Part shown: piece by piece, positions 29,480 through 39,040 of the stretch
How the letters are laid out: every line of letters starts with the position of its first letter
How positions within the stretch are numbered: the stretch's first letter is position 1
Source: Marinobacter maroccanus
GTDB lineage: Bacteria > Pseudomonadota > Gammaproteobacteria > Pseudomonadales > Oleiphilaceae
Direction: 5' to 3'
Length of the DNA: 64,000 bases
NCBI RefSeq assembly: GCF_002933275.1
Contig: NZ_PSSX01000007.1
Location: forward strand, 62,001 to 126,000
Notes under the pieces: model-generated
Told to the model about the DNA's origin: nothing
Databases searched by the model: none
Seen by the model: only the letters and a program-made list of their open reading frames with translations
Position numbers and translations under genes: made by a program

Positions 29480-29582
29480 AATGCTCACCTCTATTGTCAT
29501 GATTGTTAGCGCATTGCGGGTGAATCAACGACATTGCCGATAACCCAGTTCCCATCCTATCGGCCGGGGCAAGGGGCCAATA

Positions 29583-29608
29583 TGGTACTTTGGAACTGTT
29601 TTGGTGCC
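29583..29608 (-). promoter_or_regulatory. Class II box upstream of pqqA
   Basis: Read on the gene strand this is GGCACCAAAACAG followed by TTCCAAAGTACCA, about 104-130 bases before the pqqA ATG. Nearly the same sequence lies at 58849-58874 upstream of the NMT1-type ABC operon, in the same orientation to its gene. It is a likely activator site for the alcohol regulon; the binding protein is inferred, not shown. Confidence 0.5.
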
Positions 29609-29657
29609 TCCCTAGGTCGCAAAAACCAGCTGCAGACTGGCGCCCTAGTCTGAAACG

Positions 29658-29679
29658 AAAAAAGGCCCTGGGAAGGGCC
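29658..29679 (-). terminator. Rho-independent terminator of exaC
   Basis: On the minus strand GGCCCT-TCCC-AGGGCC is followed by six thymines, 135 bases after the exaC stop and about 180 before pqqA. It separates exaC from the pqq operon. Confidence 0.8.
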
Positions 29680-29699
29680 AAAAGAGAGTGACAGAAAAA

Positions 29700-29798
29700 C
29701 CCGAACTCTCGTCAGAGAGTCGCCCCGGCCAGACACCGGGGGATGAAGGTGCACGTCCACTGTGCTGACTCACAGGCGGGCCCGTGTGGGAGGCCCGC
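29700..29798 (-). other. Structured exaC 3' region: three hairpins before the terminator
   Basis: Between the exaC stop and its terminator three perfect stems occur: 29776-29798 (GCGGGCC/GGCCCGC), 29723-29741 (CCCCGG/CCGGGG) and 29705-29720 (ACTCTC/GAGAGT). Four stems in 135 bases ending in a thymine tract look like a structured leader or a 3'-UTR-derived small RNA rather than simple spacer. I do not recognise a known RNA family. The rest of the 29480-29813 gap holds only pqqA's promoter box. Confidence 0.4.
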
Positions 29799-29813
29799 TT
29801 ACCGCTCACAGAT

Positions 29814-31334
29814 TCAGAAGAAACCCAGCGGGTTGGTGTCGTAGCTCACCAGCATGCACTTGGTCTGCTGGTAGTGCTCGAGCGCCATCTTGTGGGTTTC
29901 ACGGCCGACGCCAGACTTCTTGTAACCACCGAAGGCAGCATGAGCCGGGTAAGCGTGGTAGCAGTTCATCCACACCCGACCGGCCTGGATGTTGCGGCCC
30001 ATCCGGTAGGCGAGGTTGGTGTCACGGGTCCATACGCCGGCACCCAGACCAAACTCGGTGTCGTTGGCGATGGCCAGGGCCTCTTCCTCGGTCTTGAAGG
30101 TGGTAACACCCACAACCGGCCCGAAGATTTCTTCCTGGAACACGCGCATCTTGTTGTCGCCCTTGAACAGGGTGGGCTGGATGTAGAAGCCATTGTTGAA
30201 CTCTTCATCCAGATGCTCGCGGTCGCCGCCAGTCAGCACCACAGCGCCCTCTTCCTTACCAATGGCCAGGTAGGACATGATTTTGTCGAACTGTTCTTTT
30301 GACGCCTGGGCACCTACCTGAACATCGGTGTCCAGCGGGTTGCCACGCTTGATCGACTTGGTGCGCTGAACCACCTTCTGCATGAACTCTTCGAACATGT
30401 CTTCCTGAACCAGTGCCCGTGACGGACAGGTGCAGACTTCGCCCTGGTTGAAGAACGCCAGCACCAGACCTTCCACGCACTTGTCGATGAATTCCGGCTC
30501 GGCCTTCATCACGTCGGAGAAGTAGATGTTCGGGGATTTACCACCCAGCTCCACTGTGGAGGGGATGATATTTTCAGCCGCGCACTTGAGGATGTGGGAG
30601 CCAACCGGGGTGGAGCCGGTAAAGGCAATCTTGGCAATACGCTTGCTGGTGGCCAGGGCTTGGCCAGCCTCAATGCCATAACCGTTCACGATGTTCAGTA
30701 CGCCCGGCGGCAACAGGTCGCCAATGATTTCCATCAGTACCAGAATGCTGGCAGGGGTTTGCTCCGCAGGCTTCAACACGGTGCAGTTACCGGCGGCCAG
30801 ACAGGGGCCCAGTTTCCAGGCCGCCATCAGAATCGGGAAGTTCCAGGGAATAATCTGACCAACCACGCCCAGCGGCTCGTGGAAATGGTATGCCACGGTA
30901 TTGTGGTCGATCTCGCCCATGTGGCCTTCCTGGGCACGAAGACAACCCGCGAAGTAGCGGAAGTGATCAGCCGCGAGGGGAATGTCGGCGTTCAGGGTTT
31001 CGCGCACGGCCTTGCCGTTGTCCCAGGTTTCCGCAACTGCGAGTTTCTCGAGGTTGGCCTCGATACGATCCGCAATTTTCAGCAGGATGTTGGAACGCTC
31101 GGTGGGTGAGGTTTTGCCCCACGCTGGTGCCGCCTTGTGCGCTGCATCCAGAGCCAGGTCAATATCTTCGGCACTGGAGCGCGGAATTTCACAGATCACA
31201 TTGCCAGTCACCGGTGTGATGTTCTCGAAATACTGGCCTTTTACCGGGGCAACCCACTCGCCACCGATGTAGTTCTCGTAACGGGATTTGAAAGAAACGA
31301 CGGAGCCATCCTTTCCTGGTTGTGCGTAGATCAT
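29814..31334 (-). CDS. exaC: NAD+-dependent aldehyde dehydrogenase ExaC
   Basis: The 506-residue enzyme oxidises acetaldehyde and similar aldehydes, the products of the quinoprotein alcohol dehydrogenase, to acids. Catalytic residues are C301 in NQGEVCTC and E262 in VELGGKSPN; the NAD-binding stretch FTGSTPVG lies at 238-245 and PWNFP at 163-167. It has the ExaC-type C-terminus (TNPLGFF) and an AGAGGTCG ribosome site. A class I regulatory box sits about 111-129 bases upstream. In P. aeruginosa exaC neighbours exaA and pqqA; here it adjoins pqqA while exaA is 17 kb away. Confidence 0.95.
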   Translation of the reverse strand: MIYAQPGKDGSVVSFKSRYENYIGGEWVAPVKGQYFENITPVTGNVICEIPRSSAEDIDLALDAAHKAAPAWGKTSPTERSNILLKIADRIEANLEKLAVAETWDNGKAVRETLNADIPLAADHFRYFAGCLRAQEGHMGEIDHNTVAYHFHEPLGVVGQIIPWNFPILMAAWKLGPCLAAGNCTVLKPAEQTPASILVLMEIIGDLLPPGVLNIVNGYGIEAGQALATSKRIAKIAFTGSTPVGSHILKCAAENIIPSTVELGGKSPNIYFSDVMKAEPEFIDKCVEGLVLAFFNQGEVCTCPSRALVQEDMFEEFMQKVVQRTKSIKRGNPLDTDVQVGAQASKEQFDKIMSYLAIGKEEGAVVLTGGDREHLDEEFNNGFYIQPTLFKGDNKMRVFQEEIFGPVVGVTTFKTEEEALAIANDTEFGLGAGVWTRDTNLAYRMGRNIQAGRVWMNCYHAYPAHAAFGGYKKSGVGRETHKMALEHYQQTKCMLVSYDTNPLGFF

Positions 31335-31444
31335 GATCTCGACCTCTTGTTGTGTTTGTCGCAGGGCAACGCGGCCTTTCGCGTTTACCCATTCAATGTA
31401 GACCTCAATTTCGAATCATTGAATGATGCGATGGAGGCGAAAAA

Positions 31445-31463
31445 CTCATCCCTTGGTAGTAGA
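31445..31463 (-). promoter_or_regulatory. Class I box upstream of exaC
   Basis: CTCATCCCTTGGTAGTA(GA) on the plus strand (TACTACCAAGGGATGAG in the exaC direction) matches the exaA upstream box in 16 of 17 positions and shares CCTTGGTAGTAGATG exactly with 52196-52210. The remainder of the 380-base stretch 31335-31714 shows no gene. Confidence 0.6.
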
Positions 31464-31714
31464 TGGCTCGAAGGCCATGCCACCATTGGCGCGGCTCCGA
31501 AATCACTCTCCGAAAAAAAATGCACAGGAAAGGCACTGTTCGATGCACAAAAACAGTGCGCTCGCCCAGGCAAGAAGCAGACCTGTCAGACACCTCAAAT
31601 CCCACCACAATAAAAACAGTAACTTAGCGATTGGCATGGACTCTGCAGAGTATCCACTACGCAGCGAGACGTTGGTTACTGAAACCACAATCAAAGCGCC
31701 ACAATCTGACCAAT

Positions 31715-31815
31715 GGTCAACTAGGGTTCCGGTCTGCCAACAGTGAAGGCAGACGCCTGGTCCGAGAGTTGACGACCTTTTCCAAGGTTACACGGCGGGA
31801 CAAAAGCCCGGGAGG
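31715..31815 (+). ncRNA. Guanidine-I (ykkC) riboswitch, copy 1
   Basis: The conserved aptamer blocks are all present: CTAGGGTTCCGG at 31721, CTGGTCCGAGAG near 31757, and ACACGGCGGGACAAAAGCCC then GGGAGG ending at 31815. P1 forms from GTCAAC (31716-31721) and GTTGAC (31768-31773). The class binds guanidinium and turns genes on. It lies 58 bases before the UAAP1 gene and its 3' edge is shared with a terminator, so ligand binding should relieve termination of the carboxylase operon. Confidence 0.93.
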
Positions 31816-31846
31816 ATCGCTCAGTTACTGACGCCTCTCGCTTTTT
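31809..31846 (+). terminator. Riboswitch-controlled terminator before the guanidine operon
   Basis: CGGGAGG (31809-31815), which also belongs to the aptamer 3' side, pairs with CCTCTCG (31834-31840) around an inner TCAG/CTGA stem and is followed by CTTTTT. The shared strand makes aptamer and terminator mutually exclusive. Confidence 0.8.
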
Positions 31847-31872
31847 AATTGCCTAACCAGGAGGAAAAGGCC

Positions 31873-32598
31873 ATGTTGCAAACCGCAGCCCCCCTCTACG
31901 ACGATCTGATTCCCGGCGGATCCCACTGGTCTTTTATCATGCGCCGCGGCCACGTTCTGCGCCTGATTGATGAAACCGGCGGGGCCAATGTCGGCATGTT
32001 GATGTACAACCCCGAGAACCCGCTCGAGCGGTACAACATGCCGGACACCCTGAAAAACCAGCACACCTTCCTGCTCACCAAGGGCCACGTGCTGCTCTCG
32101 GACATGGGCCGGGTATTTGCCTCCATCATCCGCGATGACCTGGGCTGGCACGACACCGTCGCCGGCACCTGCAATGCCGATCTGGTGGAAAAGCGCTGGG
32201 GCAAAAAGACCTATCAGGAAGCCCATAACCACTACCACCGAAACGGGTTCAACAGTTTCCTGAACGAGCTGGCCAAATACGGGCTCGGCAAGAAAGACCT
32301 GACCGCCAACCTGAACTGGTTCAGCAAGGTAAAGACTGACGACGACGGCAACATGACCTTCGCCGAGTGCCACTCCCATGCCGGCGCCACGGTGGACCTG
32401 CGTTTCGAGATGGACACCATCGTGGTGCTGCACACCTGCCCGCATCCGATGAATCCGGCCAGCGAATACCCCAGTCACCCCCTGCGCTACCAGTTGTTCA
32501 AGGCGGCGCCAGTGACCGATGCCGATCCGTGCAAAACCTCGTCGCCCGAGGCGACACGGGCATTTGCCAACACCGCTCTTTATCACCTGATGCAGTAA
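31873..32598 (+). CDS. UAAP1 (DUF1989), probable carboxyguanidine deiminase subunit
   Basis: The 241-residue protein is the first of two DUF1989 paralogues known as urea-amidolyase-associated proteins. Conserved parts are [17 protein letters not shown] near 17, [14 protein letters not shown] near 74 and HTCPHPMNP near 190. Cys and His residues are suitable for metal binding (CNADL, HTCPHP). In guanidine-degrading bacteria such pairs form carboxyguanidine deiminase, which turns carboxyguanidine into allophanate. Its position behind a guanidine-I riboswitch supports that role over an undefined urea role. The ATG at 31873 has CAGGAGG upstream. Confidence 0.85.
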   Translation: MLQTAAPLYDDLIPGGSHWSFIMRRGHVLRLIDETGGANVGMLMYNPENPLERYNMPDTLKNQHTFLLTKGHVLLSDMGRVFASIIRDDLGWHDTVAGTCNADLVEKRWGKKTYQEAHNHYHRNGFNSFLNELAKYGLGKKDLTANLNWFSKVKTDDDGNMTFAECHSHAGATVDLRFEMDTIVVLHTCPHPMNPASEYPSHPLRYQLFKAAPVTDADPCKTSSPEATRAFANTALYHLMQ

Positions 32599-32611
32599 TG
32601 GGAGGCCGGAG

Positions 32612-33250
32612 ATGATCAAGCAAAGCACACTGAAGCCCGAAAATGCCGCCTTCCGCGAAACCGTGCCGGCTGGCGAGTATTTCCTGAAAGTGGTGAAAGC
32701 CGGCCAGACCGTCCGAATCCTGGATCTGGAAGGCAACCAGGCCGCCGACACCCTGTTCTACAACGCCCACAATCCGACCGAACGCTACAGCGCCGTGGAC
32801 ACTATCCGTGAGCAGGGCAACGTCTACCTGACCGCCGGCTCGAAGCTGATGTCCTCTGAAAACAACGTAATGCTGGAAATCACCTCCGATACCTGCGGCC
32901 GGCACGACACCCTGGGCGGCGCCTGCGCGGCCGAGAGCAACACCACCCGTTACGCCCTTGAGAAAAAGTGCATGCACGCCTGCCGCGACAGCTGGCTGGT
33001 GGCCGTCACCGAACACGAAGAGCTGGGCATGAGCAAACGGGATATCACCCACAACATCAACTTCTTCATGAATGTCCCGGTCACGGCCGACGGCGGACTC
33101 AACTTCGCCGATGGGATTTCCGATGCCGGCAAATACGTGGAACTGGAAGCGAAGATGGACGTTCTGGTGATGATCTCCAACTGCCCGCAGCTCAACAATC
33201 CCTGCAACGGCTGGAACCCGACACCGATTGAGGTGCTGGTATGGAGCTGA
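32612..33250 (+). CDS. UAAP2 (DUF1989), probable carboxyguanidine deiminase subunit
   Basis: The 212-residue second DUF1989 protein has [22 protein letters not shown] N-terminal strands ([17 protein letters not shown]). [20 protein letters not shown] near 45, [19 protein letters not shown] near 90 and [12 protein letters not shown] near the end carry probable metal-binding Cys and His. It probably forms a heteromer with UAAP1. It is 13 bases from UAAP1 with a GGGAGG site, and its last ten bases overlap the carboxylase start, so the three products are coupled. Confidence 0.85.
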   Translation: MIKQSTLKPENAAFRETVPAGEYFLKVVKAGQTVRILDLEGNQAADTLFYNAHNPTERYSAVDTIREQGNVYLTAGSKLMSSENNVMLEITSDTCGRHDTLGGACAAESNTTRYALEKKCMHACRDSWLVAVTEHEELGMSKRDITHNINFFMNVPVTADGGLNFADGISDAGKYVELEAKMDVLVMISNCPQLNNPCNGWNPTPIEVLVWS

Positions 33251-36200
33251 GCGGCAGATTCTCAAAGGTCCTGATCGCCAACCGCGGCGCCATCGCCTGC
33301 CGGGTCATTCGCACGCTGCGTGACATGGGGCTGACCTCGGTTGCCGTCTACGCCGAAGCGGATTCCGATTCGCTTCACGTACGGCAGGCGGACGAGGCGT
33401 ATTCCCTGGGAGAGGGCCCGGCAGCGACCACTTACCTGGATCAGGACAAACTGTTTGAGGTAATTCGCAAAAGCGGTGCCGGCGCCATTCACCCCGGCTA
33501 TGGCTTCCTGAGCGAGAATGCCGATTTTGCCCGGCGCTGTGAACGCGAGGGCGTGGTCTTCCTGGGCCCGACACCCGAGCAGATGGAGCAATTCGGTCTC
33601 AAGCATACGGCACGGTCACTGGCTGAAAGCGCCGGCGTACCGCTGCTACCAGGCACCGACTTGCTGACCAATCTGGAGGAAGCACTAGAAGCGGCCGACA
33701 CCATCGGCTACCCGGTCATGCTGAAAAGCACCGCCGGCGGTGGCGGTATCGGCATGTCCCGCTGCTACAGCCCGGACGATCTGAGCAATAGCTTTGATTC
33801 GGTCCAGCGCCTGAGCCAGAACAACTTCAGCAACAGCGGCGTGTTCCTGGAAAAATTTGTGGAACATGCCCGCCATGTGGAAGTGCAGCTTTTCGGCGAC
33901 GGCCAGGGCCAGGTTCTGGCCCTGGGCGAGCGAGACTGTTCCGCCCAACGCCGGAACCAGAAAGTGATTGAAGAAGCACCGGCTCCCGGGCTCACCGAGG
34001 ACGTCCGCACACGCATGCACGCCACCGCGCGCCAGCTGGGCGAAAGTATCAGCTACCGCAGTGCCGGCACCGTGGAGTTTATCTACGACCCGGACACCAC
34101 CGAGTTCTACTTCCTGGAAGTGAATACCCGCTTACAGGTGGAGCACGGTGTGACCGAGCAGGTTTATGGCGTGGATCTGGTCCGATGGATGGTGGAACTG
34201 GGCGCAGGCACCCTGCCCGACCTGGCAAAACTGGGCAGCAACCTCGCGCCTTCCGGCCACGCCATCCAGGCCCGGATCTATGCGGAAGACCCCAACAAGG
34301 ATTTCCAGCCCGGAGCCGGCCTGCTCACCAACGTGGCCTGGCCCGAGGACGAGGCACTGCGAATCGATACCTGGATTCAGCCGGGCACAGAGGTGTCGCC
34401 GCTTTATGATCCCATGCTCGCCAAGGTGATTGTGCATGAGGCCGATCGCGAATCGGCCCGCCAGCGGTTGATGCAGGCACTCGACGACAGCCAGCTCTAT
34501 GGCATCGAGACCAACCTGAAATACGTGCGCCAGGTGCTGGACGACCCGCGCTTTGCAGAGGGCAGACTGTTTACTCGAACCCTCAACGAATTCGATTACC
34601 AGCCGGCGACGGTGGATGTGCTCAGTGGCGGCACCCTGACCACCATCCAGGACTACCCCGGTCGCATCGGCTACTGGGAGATCGGCGTCCCGCCCTCGGG
34701 TCCTTTCGACAGCTATTCGTTCCGGCTTGGCAATCGACTGCTGGGTAATCCCGAAGGGGCTCCAGGCCTGGAAATCACCCTGAAGGGGCCAGTGCTCACC
34801 TTCAACCGCGCCACACAGATTGCGCTGACTGGCGCCCAACTGGACGCCACGCTGGACGATGAGCCGGTCGCCTTCTGGCAGGTGATCGACGTACCCGCCG
34901 GCGCCACCCTGAAGCTGGGCGCCACCACGGCGGACGGAGCACGGGCCTATGTTCTATTCAGCGGTGGGCTGGACTGCCCGGAATACCTGACCTCCTGCAG
35001 CACCTTTACCCTGGGCCAGTTCGGCGGCCATTGTGGTCGCGCCTTGCGGGCCGGCGATGTGCTGGCCCTGGCGGAGTCTGAGCCAACCGGCCTGACCACT
35101 CTCCCTGCCGACCTGAAACCGACCATCGGCAAAACCTGGAAACTGCACGTCACCTATGGCCCCCATGGCGCGCCGGACTACTTCACTGGAGAAGATATAG
35201 ACACCTTCTTCGCCAGCGACTGGGAGATTCACTACAACTCGAGCCGCACCGGCGTTCGCCTGATTGGCCCGAAACCGGAATGGGCGCGCAGCGATGGCGG
35301 CGAGGCCGGTATGCATCCGTCCAATATCCACGACAACGCCTACGCAGTTGGCACCGTGGATTTCACGGGCGATATGCCGGTCATTCTCGGTCCCGATGGC
35401 CCCAGCCTGGGCGGCTTTGTCTGCCCGGTGACCGTCATCAGCGCTGACCTCTGGAAACTGGGCCAGCTGAAAGCCGGTGACAAGGTGAAATTTGTACCGG
35501 TAAGCCAGGACCAGGCCGTGGCTCTGAGGGAAGCGCTGGACGAGTCCGTGGCAACACTGACCGCCGCTACGGCCCACATCAAACCCATCAAGCCGACCAC
35601 CCCGATTCTGGACTCGCTGAGCGTCAACGAGCATGAAACCGGGGTGGTCTACCGGGCCGCCGGCGACAATTACGTGCTGGTGGAATACGGCCCGATGGAA
35701 CTGGATATCCGTCTGCGCTTCCGCGCCCACGCGCTGATGCTGTGGCTGCGCCAGCAGAATCACGACGCCATTCTGGAGCTGACCCCCGGCATCCGCTCCC
35801 TGCAGGTGCATTACGACAGCCAGAAACTAAACCAACGCACGCTGCTGGATCTGCTGATCAGCGCTGAAAAGGAACTGGAAAAGCAGCCCGAGTGGGATGT
35901 GCCCGCACGCATCGTGCACCTGCCCCTGTCCTGGGATGACGAGGCCTGCCAGACCGCCATCGCCAAATACATGCAGTCGGTGCGCAAGGACGCCCCCTGG
36001 TGCCCGAGCAACCTGGAGTTCATCCGCCGCATCAACGGACTGGACAGCATCGATGAGGTAAAAAAGACGCTTTTCGAGGCAACCTATCTGGTGATGGGCC
36101 TGGGCGACGTCTATCTGGGCGCGCCGGTCGCTACCCCGCTGGATCCCCGGCATCGGCTGGTGACCACCAAATACAACCCGGCCCGGACCTGGACCGCGGA

Positions 36201-36867
36201 GAACTCCGTGGGCATCGGCGGCGCCTACCTGTGCATCTACGGCATGGAGGGCCCAGGCGGCTACCAGTTTGTTGGTCGCACCCTGCAGATGTGGAACCGC
36301 TACCGCACGACCGACCTGTTCGAGGCTGGCAAGCCCTGGCTGCTCCGGTTCTTTGACCAGGTGCGCTTCTACGAGGTCAGTGCCGAAGAACTGCAGCAAA
36401 TCCGACGGGACTTTCCCAACGGCGACTACCCGATAAAGGTCGAGGAAACCCGCTTCAACCTGAAGGACTACGAGCAGTTTCTGGAAAACAACGACGACGA
36501 AATCCAGACCTTCACAGCCAAGCGCAAGCAAGCCTTCGATGAGGAACTGCAGCGCTGGATAGAGTCGGGCCAGATCAACTTCAGCTCCGAGGCGCCCATT
36601 GAGGAGACCGGCGAGGACGACATCGCCAACCTGCCCGCTGGCCAGCACGCGGTGGAAAGCCACGTAGCCGGCAACCTCTGGGAATGCCTGGTCAAGCCAG
36701 GCGACACCATCGATGCCCAGCGGCCTGTGGCGGTTATTGAATCCATGAAGATGGAAATCGAATTACTGAGCCCCGTAACCGGACGCGTGGTGGACGTGCG
36801 TCGGGAAGCGGGACAGGCGGTCTCGCCCGGAACGCCGGTCGTGATCGTGGAAGAGATTACCGAGTAA
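33241..36867 (+). CDS. Biotin-dependent guanidine/urea carboxylase
   Basis: The 1208-residue multidomain enzyme comprises a biotin carboxylase (1-450; ATP-grasp [11 protein letters not shown] near 162), carboxyltransferase halves of the KipA/AHS2 (about 460-770) and KipI/AHS1 (about 800-1030) types, and a C-terminal biotinyl domain with biotin on K1170 in ESMKME. It lacks the allophanate-hydrolase part of fungal urea amidolyase. Annotators usually call it urea carboxylase, but the guanidine-I riboswitch upstream and the UAAP pair point to guanidine as substrate, giving carboxyguanidine. No allophanate hydrolase gene is in the window. The start overlaps UAAP2. Confidence 0.88.
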   Translation: MELSGRFSKVLIANRGAIACRVIRTLRDMGLTSVAVYAEADSDSLHVRQADEAYSLGEGPAATTYLDQDKLFEVIRKSGAGAIHPGYGFLSENADFARRCEREGVVFLGPTPEQMEQFGLKHTARSLAESAGVPLLPGTDLLTNLEEALEAADTIGYPVMLKSTAGGGGIGMSRCYSPDDLSNSFDSVQRLSQNNFSNSGVFLEKFVEHARHVEVQLFGDGQGQVLALGERDCSAQRRNQKVIEEAPAPGLTEDVRTRMHATARQLGESISYRSAGTVEFIYDPDTTEFYFLEVNTRLQVEHGVTEQVYGVDLVRWMVELGAGTLPDLAKLGSNLAPSGHAIQARIYAEDPNKDFQPGAGLLTNVAWPEDEALRIDTWIQPGTEVSPLYDPMLAKVIVHEADRESARQRLMQALDDSQLYGIETNLKYVRQVLDDPRFAEGRLFTRTLNEFDYQPATVDVLSGGTLTTIQDYPGRIGYWEIGVPPSGPFDSYSFRLGNRLLGNPEGAPGLEITLKGPVLTFNRATQIALTGAQLDATLDDEPVAFWQVIDVPAGATLKLGATTADGARAYVLFSGGLDCPEYLTSCSTFTLGQFGGHCGRALRAGDVLALAESEPTGLTTLPADLKPTIGKTWKLHVTYGPHGAPDYFTGEDIDTFFASDWEIHYNSSRTGVRLIGPKPEWARSDGGEAGMHPSNIHDNAYAVGTVDFTGDMPVILGPDGPSLGGFVCPVTVISADLWKLGQLKAGDKVKFVPVSQDQAVALREALDESVATLTAATAHIKPIKPTTPILDSLSVNEHETGVVYRAAGDNYVLVEYGPMELDIRLRFRAHALMLWLRQQNHDAILELTPGIRSLQVHYDSQKLNQRTLLDLLISAEKELEKQPEWDVPARIVHLPLSWDDEACQTAIAKYMQSVRKDAPWCPSNLEFIRRINGLDSIDEVKKTLFEATYLVMGLGDVYLGAPVATPLDPRHRLVTTKYNPARTWTAENSVGIGGAYLCIYGMEGPGGYQFVGRTLQMWNRYRTTDLFEAGKPWLLRFFDQVRFYEVSAEELQQIRRDFPNGDYPIKVEETRFNLKDYEQFLENNDDEIQTFTAKRKQAFDEELQRWIESGQINFSSEAPIEETGEDDIANLPAGQHAVESHVAGNLWECLVKPGDTIDAQRPVAVIESMKMEIELLSPVTGRVVDVRREAGQAVSPGTPVVIVEEITE

Positions 36868-36936
36868 TGCCAGCAACCAAAAAAACCTGAAAAAGACCAA
36901 ACCTGCAAACACGGGCAAGGCCCGAGGAGAGACACC

Positions 36937-38004
36937 ATGAATACACGCGACATCACCAAACGTCTGGCGGCCGGTCTGTTCACGGCCTCCCTGTCCATGG
37001 GTGCAATGGCCGAGGAAAAGGATTCCTTCAGCATCGCCTGGACCATCTATGCCGGTTGGGTGCCCTGGCAGTACGCCGAGGACTACGGAATCATGAAAAA
37101 GTGGGCGGACAAGTACGATATCGAGGTGGATATCGTGCAGGTGAACGACTACATCGAGTCCATTAACCAGTACACCGCCGGCCAGTTTGACGGCGTTGTT
37201 GCCACCAGCATGGATGGTCTGTCGATTCCGGCAGCCTCTGGCGTGGACACCACCGCGTTGATCGTCGGTGACTACTCGAACGCCAACGACGGTCTGGTGT
37301 CCAAGGACGCAGAATCCATTGCCGACCTGGAAGGCGAGACCGTGCACTTGGTTGAGCTGTCCGTTTCCCACTACCTGCTTGTCCGTGCGCTGAACACCGT
37401 TGGTCTGGAAGAGCGGGATATCAGCGTGGTGAACATTTCCGACGCCGATCTGGTTTCGGCGTTCCAGACCGATGATGTCCGCCACGTGGCTACCTGGAAC
37501 CCGCTGCTGGCGGAAGTGGAAGCCTACCCGGGCGCCACCAAGCTGTTCGATTCCAGCCAGATTCCGGGCCACATCAAGGATCTGACCCTGGTGAACACGG
37601 AAACCCTGGAAGACAACCCGAAGCTGGGTAAGGCGCTGGTCGGCGCCTGGTATGAAACCATGAGCATTCTCGCCTCCGACAGTGAAGAAGGTCAGGAAGC
37701 GCGGGCATTTCTCGGCGAGCTCTCCGGTACCGACCAGGCCGGCTACGAAGCCCAGCTGGCCGGCATGAAGATGTTCTGGGAGCCGCAGATGTCGGTGGAC
37801 TTCATCAACAGCAATGAAGCCCTGGACGCCATGGACAGCGTTCGCCAGTTCTCTTTCGACAAGGGCCTCCTGGGCCAGGGAGCCATGAGCCCCGATTTCG
37901 TGGGCATCGAGTTTCCGGATGGTTCAATCATGGGTGACTCCGCCAATGTGAAGCTGCGGTTTAACGACAGCTATATGCAGATGGCGGCTGACGGGGAGAT
38001 CTGA
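36937..38004 (+). CDS. ABC transporter substrate-binding protein of the guanidine/urea-carboxylase cluster
   Basis: The 355-residue periplasmic binding protein has a signal peptide (cleavage near AMA-EEK at 25) and belongs to the TauA/NMT1-like group typical of urea-carboxylase clusters. WTIYAGWVPWQYAEDYGI and VATSMDGLSIPAASGVD are characteristic. It is 69 bases after the carboxylase, behind CGAGGAGAG, and closed by a strong terminator. Its permease and ATPase partners are absent here but lie 9 kb downstream after the second guanidine-I riboswitch. The ligand is probably guanidine or a guanidino compound. Confidence 0.85.
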   Translation: MNTRDITKRLAAGLFTASLSMGAMAEEKDSFSIAWTIYAGWVPWQYAEDYGIMKKWADKYDIEVDIVQVNDYIESINQYTAGQFDGVVATSMDGLSIPAASGVDTTALIVGDYSNANDGLVSKDAESIADLEGETVHLVELSVSHYLLVRALNTVGLEERDISVVNISDADLVSAFQTDDVRHVATWNPLLAEVEAYPGATKLFDSSQIPGHIKDLTLVNTETLEDNPKLGKALVGAWYETMSILASDSEEGQEARAFLGELSGTDQAGYEAQLAGMKMFWEPQMSVDFINSNEALDAMDSVRQFSFDKGLLGQGAMSPDFVGIEFPDGSIMGDSANVKLRFNDSYMQMAADGEI

Positions 38005-38034
38005 GCGATCGTCGTCTAAAACTCTGCTAGGATC

Positions 38035-38060
38035 GGGCACGATTAGTCGTGCCCTTTTTT
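38035..38060 (+). terminator. Strong terminator of the guanidine operon
   Basis: GGGCACGA-TTAG-TCGTGCCC (8-bp perfect stem) followed by six thymines, 30 bases after the binding-protein stop. Confidence 0.92.
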
Positions 38061-38076
38061 GTGGGCTTCGGAGGTG

Positions 38077-38189
38077 GATTGGGTTTGGGGTGCCTTTCCA
38101 AAACACGCTCCTTCGGCCCATCCATGGGGCGCTTGGGCTCCGCCATCCCTGGCTCCGCACAGTTTTGGAAAGGCACCCCAAACCCAATC
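38077..38189. repeat. Palindromic intergenic repeat, copy 1 (28-bp perfect arms)
   Basis: Perfect 28-bp arms (38077-38104 and 38162-38189) end inward in CCAAAAC/GTTTTGG. The core begins ACACGCTCCTT and ends in a block starting CGCTTGGGCTCCGCCATCCC that is identical over about 43 bases to the copy at 56059-56245. The outer parts of the arms differ entirely between copies yet are self-complementary in each. Confidence 0.85.
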
Positions 38190-38227
38190 GTCCAACCTCA
38201 TGATTAGCCGCCGAGAAAAATCTATTT

Positions 38228-38842
38228 ATGCGCCGTACCAAGGAAGATGCCGAGAAAACCCGCCAGACCGTACTTGAGGCCGCGCTCAAGTTGTTTAGTC
38301 GTGACGGTTACTCACTGACGACCTTGAGCCGTATTGCCAAAGAAGCTGGGTGCAGTCGTGGGCCGATCTACTGGCATTTTGAAAACAAGGATGATCTTTA
38401 CGAGGCCGTACTTGCCTACTCCCAGGAACCCCTGGAAGCCCTGGTCGCGGAATGTTCCGGCATGCTGGAAACGCCTGTTGAGGCCATGGATCATTTTATT
38501 GAATGCTGGCTGGGCCTGCTGGCCAATGATCGGAAGTATCGTCAGTCGTTCGAGATTCTGTTGAACAAGACCGAGCTGACCGATGCCATGAGTCGGACGC
38601 TGAAGCGGGAGCGGGCGTTGACCAAGTCGATTATTGCGATGTTCCGGGATCTGGTGGGCCAGGCCGTCGGGCAGGGTCTGATTAGCACGCAGGAAGATCC
38701 AGAGGATCTTGGGCTGCTGAGTTACACCTATCTGATGGGCATTACCCAGACCTGGCTGTTTGCGCCGAAGTTGTTCTCACTGAAACAGCAAACGCCGTTT
38801 TTCCAGCGTCAGTTCTGGCGACTGTTAGGCAAATCGAACTGA
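38228..38842 (+). CDS. TetR/AcrR-family regulator
   Basis: The 204-residue repressor has an N-terminal helix-turn-helix (about 10-56; TLSRIAKEAGCSRGPIYWHF) and an AcrR/TtgR-type C-terminal ligand domain (EALVAECSGM... to FFQRQFWRLLGK). TtgR-type proteins usually control multidrug efflux pumps, but no pump gene is adjacent, so the target is open. It follows the palindromic repeat by 38 bases, has only a weak ribosome site, and is probably transcribed from within the repeat spacer. Confidence 0.85.
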   Translation: MRRTKEDAEKTRQTVLEAALKLFSRDGYSLTTLSRIAKEAGCSRGPIYWHFENKDDLYEAVLAYSQEPLEALVAECSGMLETPVEAMDHFIECWLGLLANDRKYRQSFEILLNKTELTDAMSRTLKRERALTKSIIAMFRDLVGQAVGQGLISTQEDPEDLGLLSYTYLMGITQTWLFAPKLFSLKQQTPFFQRQFWRLLGKSN

Positions 38843-38890
38843 TTGGCTCATTCGGACAAGCAATCCTTTTTACCAATCCGGCACCATAAG

Positions 38891-38909
38891 TTTTACATTG
38901 TTTTACACT
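38891..38909. promoter_or_regulatory. TTTTACA direct repeats upstream of the LuxR-type gene
   Basis: TTTTACATTG is followed directly by TTTTACACTC (10-bp period), about 130-150 bases before the LuxR gene start. TTTTACACT occurs again at 40265-40273 ahead of the lipoprotein gene. A shared operator is possible; nothing more is shown. Confidence 0.3.
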
Positions 38910-39040
38910 CCGGCGTCATTGCTCGGCTAAGCTAATTCTGAGCAACCTCATTTTTTCCTGGATTGGCCAAGACTTTTACCGCCCCAGCTAACGCCCGCGA
39001 GCTGCGGTGTTGGCGGTTTATTTGAAAGGAATGTGTCGCT

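Noticed and set aside
29700..29742. Possible glycine, molybdenum-cofactor or mini-ykkC riboswitch before pqqA
   Set aside because: Some stems and loops looked similar but the conserved bases of these classes are not present.
31335..31714. Integration site or IS remnant at the exa-guanidine border
   Set aside because: No terminal inverted repeats, target duplications or transposase fragments could be found there.
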